64,000 nucleotides of DNA from Panicum virgatum (Eukaryota; Streptophyta; Magnoliopsida; Poales; Poaceae). Of this stretch, positions 46,899 to 58,302 are shown one piece after another (position 1 is the stretch's first letter; every line of letters begins with the position of its first letter). The notes beneath the pieces were generated by a model. That model worked only from the letters and a program-made list of their open reading frames with translations, was not told the DNA's origin and did no database searches. Made by a program: the position numbers and the translations under genes. The stretch is taken from positions 48,810,930 through 48,874,929 of the forward strand of contig NC_053148.1 of NCBI RefSeq assembly GCF_016808335.1, read 5' to 3'.

Positions 46899-48530
46899 GG
46901 TTCTTTGATCAACAAATCTGTAAATGAGCAGTGGGGAAAATTCAGTGCAAATATCTATGTGGCAATCACAACAGCAAATAATACAATTTACAGACGTAGG
47001 AAACATAGCTAAAAGTGGCCATGCATGTCTTATATCAAGAGCAATAATATGGTCCCAAATGCCAATTCCAAACTGACAAAGTTAAGAGACTGAGCAAAAA
47101 CAGTATCCAAATAAGAAGTCTCGAAAGGGTTAGTGTTGGAGTGCATCAAATTAATATCATTGCACTAGAGTAATCCAGAATACATTACAGAAGATTAACT
47201 TTCCAAAGGCGTGCATTTTGTCTTTAATATCACCATACAGGATTCCCACAATAAACATGCGCACAGAATTTCTCAAACATTGAGAATGATAACTACAAAG
47301 AGAAAAGTCAAACAAAACAAAACTATTTCACTTTTTATCAAGACTAGAATGCTCCAATGTGGCACCCATGCGTTAGTCAGAAACTGTGCCATTTGTTCAT
47401 TTGCAGATAATAGGCATAGCTCCCTAACTAGCATCAAGAACAACTAACTAACTGTACACAACAAGCACATGAAACTTAAGCGAAGATTGCACTGCTTGGA
47501 ACTTTTGTGGCATAGTTTCCTTTTAGTGAACAATAATGCCTTGCATGAAAGTTAAAAGTGATCATCGACGAAGTTATGCACAATCTGTCTAGTGCCTTGA
47601 GATATCAAAATGGATTCGCAAGAAAATGAAAGAGGAGACAAGCTCCTAGAACCCATTTCGTAGAACAAGTAGTGACTTCGTAAAGTTATAGTCAATGCCT
47701 CCATTGCTGGCAAAGATCTAGTAACTTACATCAAATGGAGCGATTTAAAAGAACAACAGTGAGTGCTTATGTGAGCCTACAAGCACTCTGACCGACATAA
47801 CGCCGAATAATCACAGCAATTAGAGTCAATATGCCATACCAGATCAGAATCAGAATTACAACTAACCTAATACACCAAGATACCACACTGGAGTAGTGGA
47901 CCGTTAATAATGCAAATAATAGGCACAAATCGGTGTACATCTTGCCATAACAAATAATTGCCTATTGCTGATAATAATCAACCTGAGCTTACAGGTTACC
48001 AGTTCGTCCATTCCGTGTGCAGGATAAAGCAGCTCTAAGACTAACACAAATCTGGACCAGATTCTAGTGTACTGAAGGAACACCATCACCACAAACAGAC
48101 ACAAACCAGCAGCATTCCCCTCTTCGCGTCACCCACCCGATCAAACGAACTAGGGCCTACGAATCCGACCCACCCAAGACGACCCCCGCAGTAAAAGCGC
48201 ACCGGAAGAAAGCAAGCGAAGCAAGCGGTCGCCCAAAAAATCTGACGACGACACGAACGGATCAGATCGGCGCCAGGATCGCGACGACTCGGCTAGACTT
48301 GGGGGCGAAATTGACCCAGACGGGACCGCCGAATGAGGGGGCAGCGCTAGATCGGAAACACGCAGGCAGCCCAGAGAGCGGGATCGAGCTAGGAACCCTC
48401 ACCCAGGGGCGGTCGGCGGAGGCGAGTCGGCGTGGAGGGGTCTCGGCGGCGTGGGCGCTTGCGTCGGCAGTTGGCAGTCGGGGTGGTGGTCTGGGGAGAG
48501 TGGAAGAAAGGGTAAGGCGTGACGAGGAAA
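46899..48530 (-). other. 5' leader of the CID-like gene with a ~1.5-kb intron
   Basis: A 19-base leader exon (46899-46917) follows the acceptor TTTACAG. A donor GG|GTGAGG ends a GC-rich first exon at 48403, whose start lies near 48530. The intron (46918-48402, ~1,485 bp) is AT-rich and has no coding potential. A long first intron in the 5' UTR is common in constitutively expressed plant genes. The GAAACATTCTAGCCGAAG pair near 48530-48565 is a short direct repeat. The sequence at 48566-49089 is intergenic. Confidence 0.6.
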
Positions 48531-49089
48531 CATTCTAGCCGAAGGAAACATTCTAGCCGAAGGATTAGGCCCATGGGCCTCGTACGTTGGTGCGAAAGTT
48601 TCTGAGCAAGGCCGAGACCGACAATACACTTGGGCCCGGCCTCGTCTGTCTGGCTGCACGGCAAATACTTTGGATGGACATTGCTTTGGTGTACGCTGTC
48701 ACTCAGCACTCTCGTCTCAAAGAGCGTGGTTCGCTTCCAAAATCTTGGAATGCTAAGCTCAAAAATAAAAAATCTTGGAATGCTAAAATATAGGCAAACC
48801 CACGCTCATTGGGTCCAAGGTCAAAAAAATAGTCCTCCAAACTATATTTTGAACCTACCAAAATTTTAATTAAAAAATAGCATTGTTAGCGTACCAATAT
48901 TTTAGCACCCAACCAAATAGACAAAAAAAAAAAGATACTTGGCACTGCACCTTGCATTCACATTGCACGATCCATAGTTGACATGTAGTTGAAACAAGCT
49001 AAGCGAGCAAAGCAAACCGAAACGACATGGAGTGGTAGCTATTACTAGAAGGCTATCTAGGCTGCTGCTGCCGCAGCAACTTTACATTA

Positions 49090-50276
49090 CTAGTTGAATA
49101 CCCCGCGCGCTGCTGCAGGATTTCAGAGCAAAAATGTTGAAGTTAAGTGTGTTGAAAAGATAGAGTTATGAAGTTGCAGCCAATTTTAGCATTGTATATA
49201 TATGGCATGATTGTATATAAGAAATGTTTAAATACTAAAGTCGATGTAGATATAAGAAGTTCTAGTTGCCGATAAAAAGATGAACTATAATAGTTATGAT
49301 AAGGACATTTTAATTTTATTTTAGGACGGTAACACACGTTGCATTCAACTGGAAAAAAACAGCGTACGAAAGCCAGATGGTGCGAGGATGACATGTGAAT
49401 ACGATGTGCAAGGAGGAAGGTCGGCACTTTTGGCAGGTCCAAAAGTGGGCAGGTCTTGCCATGGTGGAGGACCAGATGGAAGACGACCCGGCAACACGTG
49501 AAGCTGGCACCGACAAAGAAAAGGGAAGACGCGAAATTAATACAAATGGTAACGAAACGGTCTGAGGAAACAAAGCAGACTTGTAAGGAAGACGAACCTG
49601 ATGAAGGCCGGGGGGAGGCCCAAGTAGCGACAGCCGCTCCCACGGAGAGAGCGGCAGGAATACCCGGAACTGTGGACGCGACAGGTGACCTCGAGCATTC
49701 AAGCAGACTCTTGGGTGCGCGGAGACCGCTACCCCGGCGCAATAATGAAAGCAAGTATTCGATGATAATATGTGAGTGGTCGGTGGAAGCGGTCGGCCGC
49801 GACGCCTGGTGACGGTGCCAGCTGCCAGGGCGTTGGCGGCGAGTGGGCGGTGAGAAAAAAATCAAAGAAATTAAAATAGAGGAAGAATAATAAGCTCTTA
49901 GCTCAACACACGGTAGATGAAGGAGAAATTGGGAGACTGCCGCTACCAGGGAAAAAAGCAGGGGAAGCGGAAGGATCAAGATGCACTGGGGAAGAGAAAC
50001 AGAGTAGCAAAATGAAACGGCCATATAAATGAATAATGATTTCGCATGAACAAACTCTTGGGCTTCTGGTAGTTTCTTGCGGCAGTGGGGATTAGAAGAT
50101 GAATGGTCTTGTGTGAGTGAGTGAGATGGTGGATGGTCTTGTGTGAGTGAGTGAGATGGTGGATGGTGGATGGTGGATGAACGGTTTAGATTTAAGTGAT
50201 GATGTGGCTTCATGTGGTTGTAAGAAAATCACAATTAATGATGTTTAGTGGGTTGTGTCTATATAGGATATATAGA
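49090..50276 (-). mobile_element. Small non-autonomous Helitron
   Basis: In minus orientation it starts A|TCTATATATCC (50276) and ends CAACTAG|T (49090), the A-T insertion context and CTRR end of Helitrons. A GC-rich, imperfect hairpin region (GCAGCAGCGCGCGGGG) lies about 10 bases before the end, like the CCCGTNGCAACGCACGGG tail of many grass Helitrons. No Rep/helicase is present. A 356-codon open frame (49143-50213) fills most of it but resembles no protein. A 30-bp direct duplication lies at about 50105-50165. Confidence 0.6.
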
Positions 50277-50383
50277 TTTAGAAGCTACTACCATGGACGC
50301 TCACGTACGGTCCATGCGCACGAACACACTTGCAAGCAGCAGCCAGCTGTACACAGGCAGGCGGACGTTCTCCGGGCCAAGCT

Positions 50384-50704
50384 CTACTTGCCTCCTTGGT
50401 GGAGGCCCTGGAAGTATCCCTGTGGGTCCGACTCGAAGCCGGAGCGGGAGATGCACTGGCCGTCGCCACCAGGCGCCTTCATCATCTCGCCGCCGCAGCC
50501 ACCGGCGCTCGCCTTCCCTGCACCGCCGCCGCCTCCATGACCGGCGGCGTGGCCGGAGCCGTGAGCTCCTCCCCCGGAGCCGCCTCCCTTTCCTCCGCCG
50601 CCCCCGCCCCCGGCGCCGCCGCTCCTGCCTCCACCTCCACCCCCCTTGCCTCCGCCTCCGCCGCCCTTCCCACCCCCTCCGCCTCCTCCTCCCTTGCCAC
50701 CCAT
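50384..50704 (-). CDS. Small glycine-rich protein
   Basis: This is a 106-residue, single-exon protein. Residues 1-70 are almost entirely Gly/Lys/Ser runs (MGGKGGGGGGGGKGG). The tail is distinctive (GEMMKAPGGDG, CISRSGFESDPQGYFQGLH) and recalls grass glycine-rich proteins with a conserved GFES-PQGYF end (from memory). No signal peptide is seen. The function of this family is not established; a structural or stress role is only a guess. A TATA box lies about 95 bases upstream. The neighbouring long frames in other phases are products of the GC-rich repeat. Confidence 0.75.
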   Translation of the reverse strand: MGGKGGGGGGGGKGGGGGGKGGGGGGRSGGAGGGGGGGKGGGSGGGAHGSGHAAGHGGGGGAGKASAGGCGGEMMKAPGGDGQCISRSGFESDPQGYFQGLHQGGK

Positions 50705-50797
50705 GTGCCTCTCTACTCTCTCCTAGCTTAGCCTAAGAGTGATCAGTCGAGGAAGAACGAGAAGCGCACGAAGAGTGGAGCGCGCGCGCGGCTGGCT

Positions 50798-50806
50798 TTT
50801 ATAGAG
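50798..50806 (-). promoter_or_regulatory. TATA box of the glycine-rich protein gene
   Basis: The minus strand reads CTATAAAAG, about 95 bases before the ATG. The sequence from 50830 to 51440 is non-coding promoter and intergenic DNA, with a CTCTCTCTCTCT tract near 51008. Confidence 0.65.
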
Positions 50807-51691
50807 GAACCGGGACGAGCTAGCTAGCTAGGAGCTGCAATTTGGCTTTACGATTCGTCGGTCGACACGTTGGAGCTCTGCATGCGGGGCACGACGCAGT
50901 GTCGGTCCATCAGTCCACGCACGCAGCGGTAGGAGTAGGCGCATAGTAATCCGGACGTGACTGTGAGTGTGAAAGCCCGATCGAGTCCGTGTGCAGCGCC
51001 CCTCTCTGGCTCTCTCTCTCTGGCCGTCTGGCGGGAGAGGATTTCGTGCATCTTTCTATCTGTGACGGACGGGTCCAGCGAATACTGGGCCCTGGGCCGA
51101 GAGTTTTAAGCATAGCACAAGACGATGAAAAGGCCCATCTTCCAGCCCGGCCCATTCATCACCGCGCCGCGGCCGACACGGCCCATGTCCCTTCCACACC
51201 GATGACGGACGGCCCGTCGGCCCAGCCGGCGTCGGTGCACCGAATCTCTCCTGCCGTGCGTGCGCCGGCCAGCTACCCGGATCACATGATTTTGTTCTGT
51301 TTGTTGGCTACAACTACAACTGCGGTCAATCAGGCAGGGGCGCACGCACGCTTGCCACCTTTCTCCACAAAGGCTCAACTAATGTACTCACATTGTACTA
51401 CTCCGTAGCACACAAGTATCATACAAAATCGTCGCCGCTTTGCTTTGAGCAACAACGGGGACTCGACTCTCTACTCATCGGCTGTACAGCATCTGAAAGT
51501 TTACATGTTGTCGTGTCATGAAATTCCAAGAGGAGAGAAGAGAGAAAAAGAAAAGAAACATGGTGGTGGTGTCTGTATCTTCCTGTTCATTCCTTCCTGT
51601 AGCCACAACTCGCATGGGAGCCGCCGCTGTTGCCGGGGCAGGCAAGCAAGCAAGCAGCAGTGTCAGTTAAGGCCCTGGCCTTCAGGCCTTG

Positions 51692-53309
51692 TCAGCGGAG
51701 CAGCCGGATGGCCTTCTCGAGGACGGGCCGGAAGCGGCGCAGGTCGAGCCGGACGTCCTGCTGGCCGAGGTAGATGTCCTTGACGAGCGACCAGCTGTGC
51801 TTGTGGATGGGCGTGGGGTCCAGGAGCACCGGGTGCGTCCGCGGGAACGCCTCCGACAGCGTGCTCTCCTCCGCCGTGATGTTGTACTGCAGGTACCGCA
51901 TGTTCATGTCCCGCGGCGGCACCCCGTACTCGTCCATGGCCAGCCCCTCCATCCGCCCCAGCGGCACCACCTGCACCACCACCGCGTTCATCGGCAGGAA
52001 CACCAGGTTCGTCAGCCCGGACCCGTGCACCGCCACCATCGCGTCGAACGAGTTCACCAGCGCCGACGCCTCCGCCATGCGCGCCTGCCCCTCGTCGCCA
52101 GCCGCCTTCTGCTGCTGCTTGGACGACGACGACGACATCACGTCCGACGTCGTCACCTCGAACCCGACCTCCTCCGCCAGCGCCACGATCTCCGGCAGGT
52201 TCACGAACCGCCGCCGCGACCGCCGGGCGATGACCAGCAGCCGCGGCCGCGGCCGCGCCGCCGCCTCCTCGTCCTCCGTCCGGATCGCGTGCTCCCGCGG
52301 CAGCGCGTACCGCCACATCAGGAAGCGCTTCAAGTCCACCATGGACAGGTTGCGCGGCGCGCGGCGCGGGTCGATGCTCAGCTCCTTGTGGCTGCGCAGC
52401 CCCAGGGTGGCGCGCCGGAAGCACCGCACCTCGCCGCCGCCGTCGCCGCCCAGGTCCACCGCCTCGTAGTTGGTCAGCCCGTCCACGATCTCCCGGTACT
52501 TGTCGAACCACCACCGCTGCTTCTGCGCCACCAGCAGCTGCACCTCGCCGACCAGGTGCCGCGCCGTGATGAACAGCGGGATGATGTTGTCGTTGAAGTC
52601 GTGGTAGTAGTTGCCGCAGTACCCGCCGTTGGAGTACACCACCGCCGGCACCTCGTGCCGCACCGTGCACGGCGGCGCCTCGCCGGGGGGCACCACCCGC
52701 ACCGCCAGCTCCGTGATGCTGCGCATCACGCGGGCCTCGCCCTTGCGCGTGTACGGCTGGATCGTCCAGCTCGTCGCGTTCATGCCCGCGCCGAGCCCCG
52801 TCACGTTCGCCGCGCCGGCGCCGCCCGGGGCCACCACGAACACCTCCGACGTGCTCCCGCGGATGCGGATGGCGCCCTCCAGCTCGCACACGTCCGACCT
52901 CGGGTCCGCGAAGTCGCACGCCACGCGGGGCTCCGGCACGAACTCCTCCTCCAACAATTTGAATCCCCTCCTGCCATCCAGCAGCAGCGATGGGAACCCG
53001 GGCTTCCCTGCAAATGAAATTGGAACTAGCGTCAACTCAACTGATGAGCAGTTAGTTCATCGCCATTCATTCAGAAACAGCCAAGATGAGAAATTGGAAC
53101 TCAACACAATGCAATGCAATGCAATGCGTGATGATCGAATATTCGAATGAAACAGCACACGCATACATACCTTTCGTGATCATCACCATGTAGCGGTCAA
53201 TGGCGGGGGAGTAGATGACCAAGAACTGGATGGCCCCAATGAGGAACAGGAGCGGGAGGTTGCAGAAGACCCCCCTGCCCTTCTTGCTCCTCGCCGCCGC
53301 CGGCTTCAT
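51692..53309 (-). CDS. GT61 family glycosyltransferase (DUF563), type II membrane protein
   Basis: Two exons, 53309-53171 and 53007-51692 (GTATGT...TTTGCAG), give 484 residues. The short cytosolic N terminus is basic (KPAARSKKGRG), and residues about 17-33 form one membrane anchor, as expected for a Golgi type II enzyme. The lumenal part has the GT61 signatures YSNGGYCGNYYHDFNDN (171-187) and VHGSGLTN (373-380), with several N-glycosylation sites (about 114, 123, 266). In grasses this family includes xylan arabinosyl- and xylosyltransferases (XAT/XAX); which sugar this member transfers cannot be told from sequence. The reverse-strand frames of up to 442 codons across it are GC artefacts. The 3' UTR runs to about 51440. 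Confidence 0.88.
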
Positions 53310-53624
53310 CTCCTCCTCCGCCGCCGAAGCACCCTCCGCACGGCCGCAGCTCCACCGCCTCTACCCACTCCACGGACAAGATCGGCAGCTTTACAACCAT
53401 ACAAAACGGAGAGCCGCTACCCTGCGACGCTGGCACCCCCATAAATGCATGGCGATTTCTTCAGCTTTTGAAGCAGGGAGGAGTACAATGGCAGGCAGGG
53501 GGGCGACTGCTAATGAATAGAATACCAGGCCGGAAATAACAATCCGATTTGTTAATCGCCAAGAACAGCGGGGCAGGCGGGTAGTGGCCGTGGGGAAGAA
53601 TCCACGATTTGAAAGGGGTGTGGG

Positions 53625-53634
53625 TTTTATAATC
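53625..53634 (-). promoter_or_regulatory. Possible TATA box of the GT61 gene
   Basis: The minus strand reads ATTATAAAAC about 320 bases before the ATG. It is the best TATA-like match upstream; the sequence at 53640-54000 holds no gene. Confidence 0.4.
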
Positions 53635-54000
53635 CGCCGGGGCTCGTCGGTTGATCAACCAGCTGGGACTGACGTTCATGGAAACCACGTTTCCTCGACG
53701 CTTTTCTTTCTTTTTCCCTTTTCGGGTCACGGGACCGACGCTGCTTCGTCGCGTTCGTTGGCTCCGGAGCCCATCCGTTGAGCGAGCGGAGAGGCCTGCG
53801 AGAAGCCGCTGGAATTTGCAGGCGAGCCTGTCGAGGATCTTCAGATTGCTTGCATGCGATCGGTTTCATTTTCATCTGGTCGATCGGGTTTCGGGATCGA
53901 GCCAGCAGATGTGCCACATCTGTAGGAACGATGGTGAGGTCAAACTAACGTGCGCCATGTGGGTGGGGATCGCATCTTGCATTGGGAAACCGAGCGAGCC

Positions 54001-54334
54001 GTTTAGTTTCCAAAATTTTTTTATTGCTACAGTAACTGACAACGTTTGACCACTGCTTAGAAATATTAAATGTAGATAACTGATAAAACTTATTTCACAG
54101 CCCTCGGGTGAAATTGCGAGACGGATTTTTTAAGTCTAATTGGACCATGATTGGACAATGTCGTGCTACAGTAACTAACATCTAATGACAGATTAATTAG
54201 TCTTAATAAATTCGTCTCCTGATTTTCCGTCCCATCCATGTAATTAGTTTTATAATTAGTCTATGTTTAATACTTCTAATTAGTAGTCAAATATTATCTA
54301 AAACTTTTCACCCAAAAATTTTTGGGAACTAAAC
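54001..54334. mobile_element. 334-bp MITE (GTTTAGTTCCC family)
   Basis: The ends are GTTTAGTTTCCAAAATTTTT and, reverse-complemented, GTTTAGTTCCCAAAAATTTT. The AT-rich interior includes GCTACAGTAACT twice and an ATTAATTAG block, typical of an abundant grass MITE family. The target duplication is unclear. The stretch 54335-55380 holds no gene; it has a duplicated AGTATTTTTCTCTCAC (55259, 55312) from another repeat fragment. Confidence 0.7.
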
Positions 54335-55787
54335 TCTCCGAATTCAGAGAGCCAGCGAGATGAACAAAGTTTACAGCAGCAGGTGGTGATGCTGACTGAT
54401 ACCAAAGCACTGACAGATCTATGAGTTTGGCATCGCCTGGCTGCCCCGGCACAAGGAATTGTCCGGTAGCCGTGGGCACATGGGCGCGGAGGATTCACAT
54501 GAGCAAAGGCAGCAGCCACCAACAGAATGGCCTGCAGCTGCAGCCTGCAGGGGAGATTAACCAGATTGCAAGCTTGTGGGTTGTGCGGTTGTGCCACACC
54601 CTTTCTTTTTTTCCCCTCTCCCTTCTTGCGCGCATGAAGCTTGCGGAAGCCGAAAAGAACAATCGAACCGACAGGCAATGCCATACACAAAGCGCAATCG
54701 GGATGAAGAGATGATGATAAGCACAAGGACGGACGTGGAAGAAGCCTCCAGTTGCCAACTACCGGCATGGGCGTGCACCTGGCTCTAGAGCCTAGCGATC
54801 GGCATTGAGATGCTTTTTTTAAAAAAAAACTAATGGGATATACTAGATTTTCTGCGAATTTTGTATCGTATTATACGGTTGACCGACGATTAGGATTGGT
54901 TTGACGAGCATCTGGTGTCAGAGTAGCAGCAATATGCTATCATCATTTGCCAAGTGGCAACGATTCTGACCCTGCATCGATGCGGCATTCTGACCTTGCA
55001 AACTAACGGGAAAAATAGAGTAGTGCTAGCCATGTCTGCAACTGCAAGTAAAGTAGCGACGTTGTCTACTCTGCTTTTCTGAGCGGACACGTAGCCGTCT
55101 GTGAATTTTGAATTTCAATAAAAAAATAAGGCGAGAGCAAGATAAAAATAAAAAAAATAAAGCGAGGGACCTGGCCCAGGTCAACGACTGGCCGCACACC
55201 CACACACTGACGACAACATTAAATCTGTTCGTCAGCTCCAGCAGACTCCAGCCCAACAGTATTTTTCTCTCACTTAGCTCCAGCACCAGCTTCTAGCCAC
55301 TGACCAATTAATAGTATTTTTCTCTCACACCACTCCAGCCACCAGCTCCAACTCCAACCCAGCGAACGGAGACGGCCCGCGAAATATAAAGTGGATGCCC
55401 ACGAGACAGCCCACAATCGCATGAGGGTGCGGCCCGCCTGCGAAAATGGCTCTGGACAGGCGGCGGCCCGTCAAAGTGGCGCGACCGGACCCGGCGGAGC
55501 GCCGCCCACCGTCTCTGTGTCTGTACACCGTTTCCCGCGCCGTGCTCATCCCGTTCCCATTTTCCTGACGCACGATCAAGCTGACCAGTCTGGTCAGAGT
55601 CCGAGCCGTTGCTAGTATTCAGCGGACCCAGTACAACTCCGCCCGCCCGCGCCGGCGGCATCCGAGAAATACATGGGGCTCGGGCGCGACGGATCAGCGG
55701 CGTTTAAGTGCCTGCCACCCGCACGCACGCCTCTCGACGCCAGCAGCCCGATCGCTTCACGCGGTCGTGTTCCGCACGCCGCCGCTA

Positions 55788-57215
55788 ATGCCTACCATGA
55801 GCAAGCTCGCCGGCGGCGCCGGGGGGCCGCCGGGCTGGGGCTGTGGCTGGGCCGACCTCCCGCGCGACCTCCTCGAGTCCGTCCTCGGACGCCTCCCCGT
55901 GCCGGACAGCCTCCGCTTCCCCGCCGTCTGCGCCGCATGGCAGTCGGCCGCCGGCGCCGCCGCGGGGCCTCAGGCCGCGCTGTCCCCGTGGCTCATGCTG
56001 CCCTTCAACCCGACCGCGCGGCGGGGCGGTGGTGACGCCAAGTTCGCGGAGGCGCGGTTCCTGAGCCTGGCGGAGGGCAGGGCGTACGCCATCCGGCAGC
56101 CGGCGCCCGCCGCCTCGGACCGCGTCTGCGTCGGCTCGTCGCCCGACGGGTGGCTCGTCACCGCCGACGCCTGCTCGGAGCTGCAGCTCCTGAACCCGGT
56201 CACCGGCGCGCAGGTCCAGTTGCCGTCCGTCGCCACGCTCCCGTTCGTCGACGCCAGCCGCGGCGCGGACGGCCGCGTCGTGAGCTACGAGCTCCGGTGC
56301 TGCTTCACCGACGACGACGGCTGCGGCGAGGTGCTGATCCCGCCGGAGACGCTCGCGCCGGACAGGCTCCCGTACGAGGTCTACGAGAAGGCCATCCTCG
56401 TGGCCGCGCCGCGGAGGATTGCGCCGTCGGGGTCCTGGGGCGGCTACGCCGTGCTGCTCATCTGCCAGCCCCTGTCCCGTCTCGCCGTCGCGCGGGCAGG
56501 GGACACGGAGTGGACTCTGCTCGACACGCCGGCGCGCTGCTGGGTCGACGCCGTGCGCGCGTCCTCCGAGGACGGAGCCGACGGGAGGCAGCGTCGAGCG
56601 TTCTACACGATGGACGCCGCGGGGCGCGTCGAGGCGTGGGACATGGACGCGACGCCGCCGGCGTCCCGGTCCCGGGCGATCGCGCCGCCGTGCTGCTGCT
56701 CGTCCCTCGCGTGCGCCATGTCGGCGGCGTGCCGTAGGTACCTCGTGGAGCTCGCGCCGGGGCACCTGCTCCAGGTGCACCGGCTCCGCGGCGCGGCGCA
56801 CGCGCGGCACACCTGGGAGCCCCGGCCGGAGCGCGTCGAGTACACGACCACCAGCGTCGAGCTCTTCGAGTGGAAGGCCGGCGCCGCCGCTGAAGCAAGG
56901 GACCACCTTCCCCGGTGGGCGCAGGTGGACGGCAAGAGCAGCAGCCGCGTCCTGGGCGGGCGCGCGCTGTTCCTGGGGAAGAACACGTCGGTCTGCGCCC
57001 CCGTGGACGGCGGCGGGTGCCCCGGGCTGAGGGGCAACTGCGTGTACTTCACCGACGACGGGCCGTGGTCGCACGAGCGGTGCCACGAGGTGGCACCGGA
57101 CGTGGGCGTGCTGGACCTCGCCGACGGGAGCTACCGGCCGCCGCGCGGCGCGGCGCGGGACCTGCTCTGGAAGTGGCCGCCCCCGGTGTGGGTGTTCCCT
57201 TCGCTCGCCGGCTGA
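55788..57215 (+). CDS. F-box protein with DUF295 (KIB1-4-type) domain
   Basis: This is a 475-residue, single-exon, very GC-rich gene. The ATG at 55788 is chosen; a second ATG at 55797 is equally possible, and the GTG further upstream is not a plant start. Residues about 21-58 form the F-box (WADLPRDLLESVLGRL, then LRFPAVCAAW), which would join an SCF E3 ligase through SKP1/ASK. The remainder fits the DUF295/KIB1-4 beta-propeller-like domain. It includes SPWLMLP after the F-box and the C-terminal GGRALFLGKNTSVCAP (about 390-405) and PGLRGNCVYFTDD (412-424). The substrate is unknown; this family is large and lineage-specific in grasses. Long opposite-strand frames are GC shadows. The sequence at 57216-57734 is 3' flank without a gene. 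Confidence 0.88.
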   Translation: MPTMSKLAGGAGGPPGWGCGWADLPRDLLESVLGRLPVPDSLRFPAVCAAWQSAAGAAAGPQAALSPWLMLPFNPTARRGGGDAKFAEARFLSLAEGRAYAIRQPAPAASDRVCVGSSPDGWLVTADACSELQLLNPVTGAQVQLPSVATLPFVDASRGADGRVVSYELRCCFTDDDGCGEVLIPPETLAPDRLPYEVYEKAILVAAPRRIAPSGSWGGYAVLLICQPLSRLAVARAGDTEWTLLDTPARCWVDAVRASSEDGADGRQRRAFYTMDAAGRVEAWDMDATPPASRSRAIAPPCCCSSLACAMSAACRRYLVELAPGHLLQVHRLRGAAHARHTWEPRPERVEYTTTSVELFEWKAGAAAEARDHLPRWAQVDGKSSSRVLGGRALFLGKNTSVCAPVDGGGCPGLRGNCVYFTDDGPWSHERCHEVAPDVGVLDLADGSYRPPRGAARDLLWKWPPPVWVFPSLAG

Positions 57216-57734
57216 TCGACGGCCCGATCCCAATCTTGGAAGGTTCCATGACAAAACAAGTTCTTTTCTATCAGCTTCCGTCGTCCAGAGATATTCCCAG
57301 GAACAGCGGCTCAGCTTGTCGTTGAGGTGCTGCCTCCTTATTTGTGCGTACAACTGCTAGCTACTAGTGTTCTTGTAAAGAAACTTGTTTAAGTTGAATA
57401 AGAAGGCGTGTGAGTGACAGAGGTCAACCTCTCGTTGACCTCGCGCAGCGACACGCTGCTGGGCGTAGAAAAGTCGTTCAAGCTCATTTCGTACTTCCCT
57501 TTCCCTGCAACACAGTATTCAGTGTGTGCTTGTTTTCCTAGAGAAAAGTTTGGTCTTTACTAGTAGGATCACTTTAGCACTTTTGGAGGATCTTTTTGGT
57601 CCTTGTTATAGAGATTTTTTGGAGTATGTTGTTGTAAAAGAAGTTGAGGAGAAGAAAAAGGAGTTTATCAAAAAGAAAAAAGAGAGATAACTAAAAGGCC
57701 GAAAGCACAAGGCCCGCGGCTGTTACAAAGGAGG

Positions 57735-57981
57735 TGTTGTGAAACTAATGATTCCGAGTAGCGTCGCGTTGCCGACGAGGAAAAACAATCACACGAACAC
57801 AAAAGTAGACAATACACAGATATAGGGTGGAGCTATCTTCTCATTATTTTCTGAATAATCAATCTGTACAAAGCTCTTCCCTCTCCTCTCATATATATGG
57901 ACCTGCGAGGTCAGGGCCCTACTTAGAGCCCAAGTTTCGGTAGAAGCCCGTTCGCGTCCTACAGGGACACGTTTCATAACA
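57735..57981 (-). repeat. 3' LTR of the non-autonomous Copia element
   Basis: This is a 247-bp copy next to the tract GAGGGGGAG. The region just inside (57990-58200) has the TTCCCACTGGGTTTTT / TTTTTAACGAGGCA motifs often found near the 3' end of plant Copia elements. Confidence 0.9.
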
Positions 57982-58302
57982 CTCCCCCTCGGGCGAATAC
58001 CGCGGAATGCATGCCTCATTAAAAACTCCATCCGAAAAACCCAGTGGGAAAAAATGGTTCTATGGAGAAAAGAGTACATTGCATACGCAAGATGTATTTG
58101 CACGTATTGCCTCGTTAAAAACCTTATGTGGGAGAACTTCAAATAAAAACTCACTAAGGGAAAAAGAGTACAATACACAACCTTCATGGTTTATTATCTT
58201 CAAGATAAATTATTCTTCACGAATATTATGCGTATGAACTTCATCGTTCTAGCAAATAAGATCTATTTGATCTTAAGCAACTAAGTGATAGACAATTCAA
58301 TT

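Noticed and set aside
49143..50213. 356-codon minus-strand ORF as a gene
   Set aside because: It lies inside a Helitron, has no domain, is rich in simple Ser/His/Pro runs and shows no gene signals.
51689..53017. 442-codon plus-strand ORF across the GT61 gene
   Set aside because: It is a shadow of a very GC-rich exon on the other strand; composition is Arg/His/Val-rich and no family is seen.
55785..57353. 522-codon minus-strand ORF across the F-box gene
   Set aside because: GC-skewed shadow frame; the plus-strand frame has clear F-box and DUF295 motifs.
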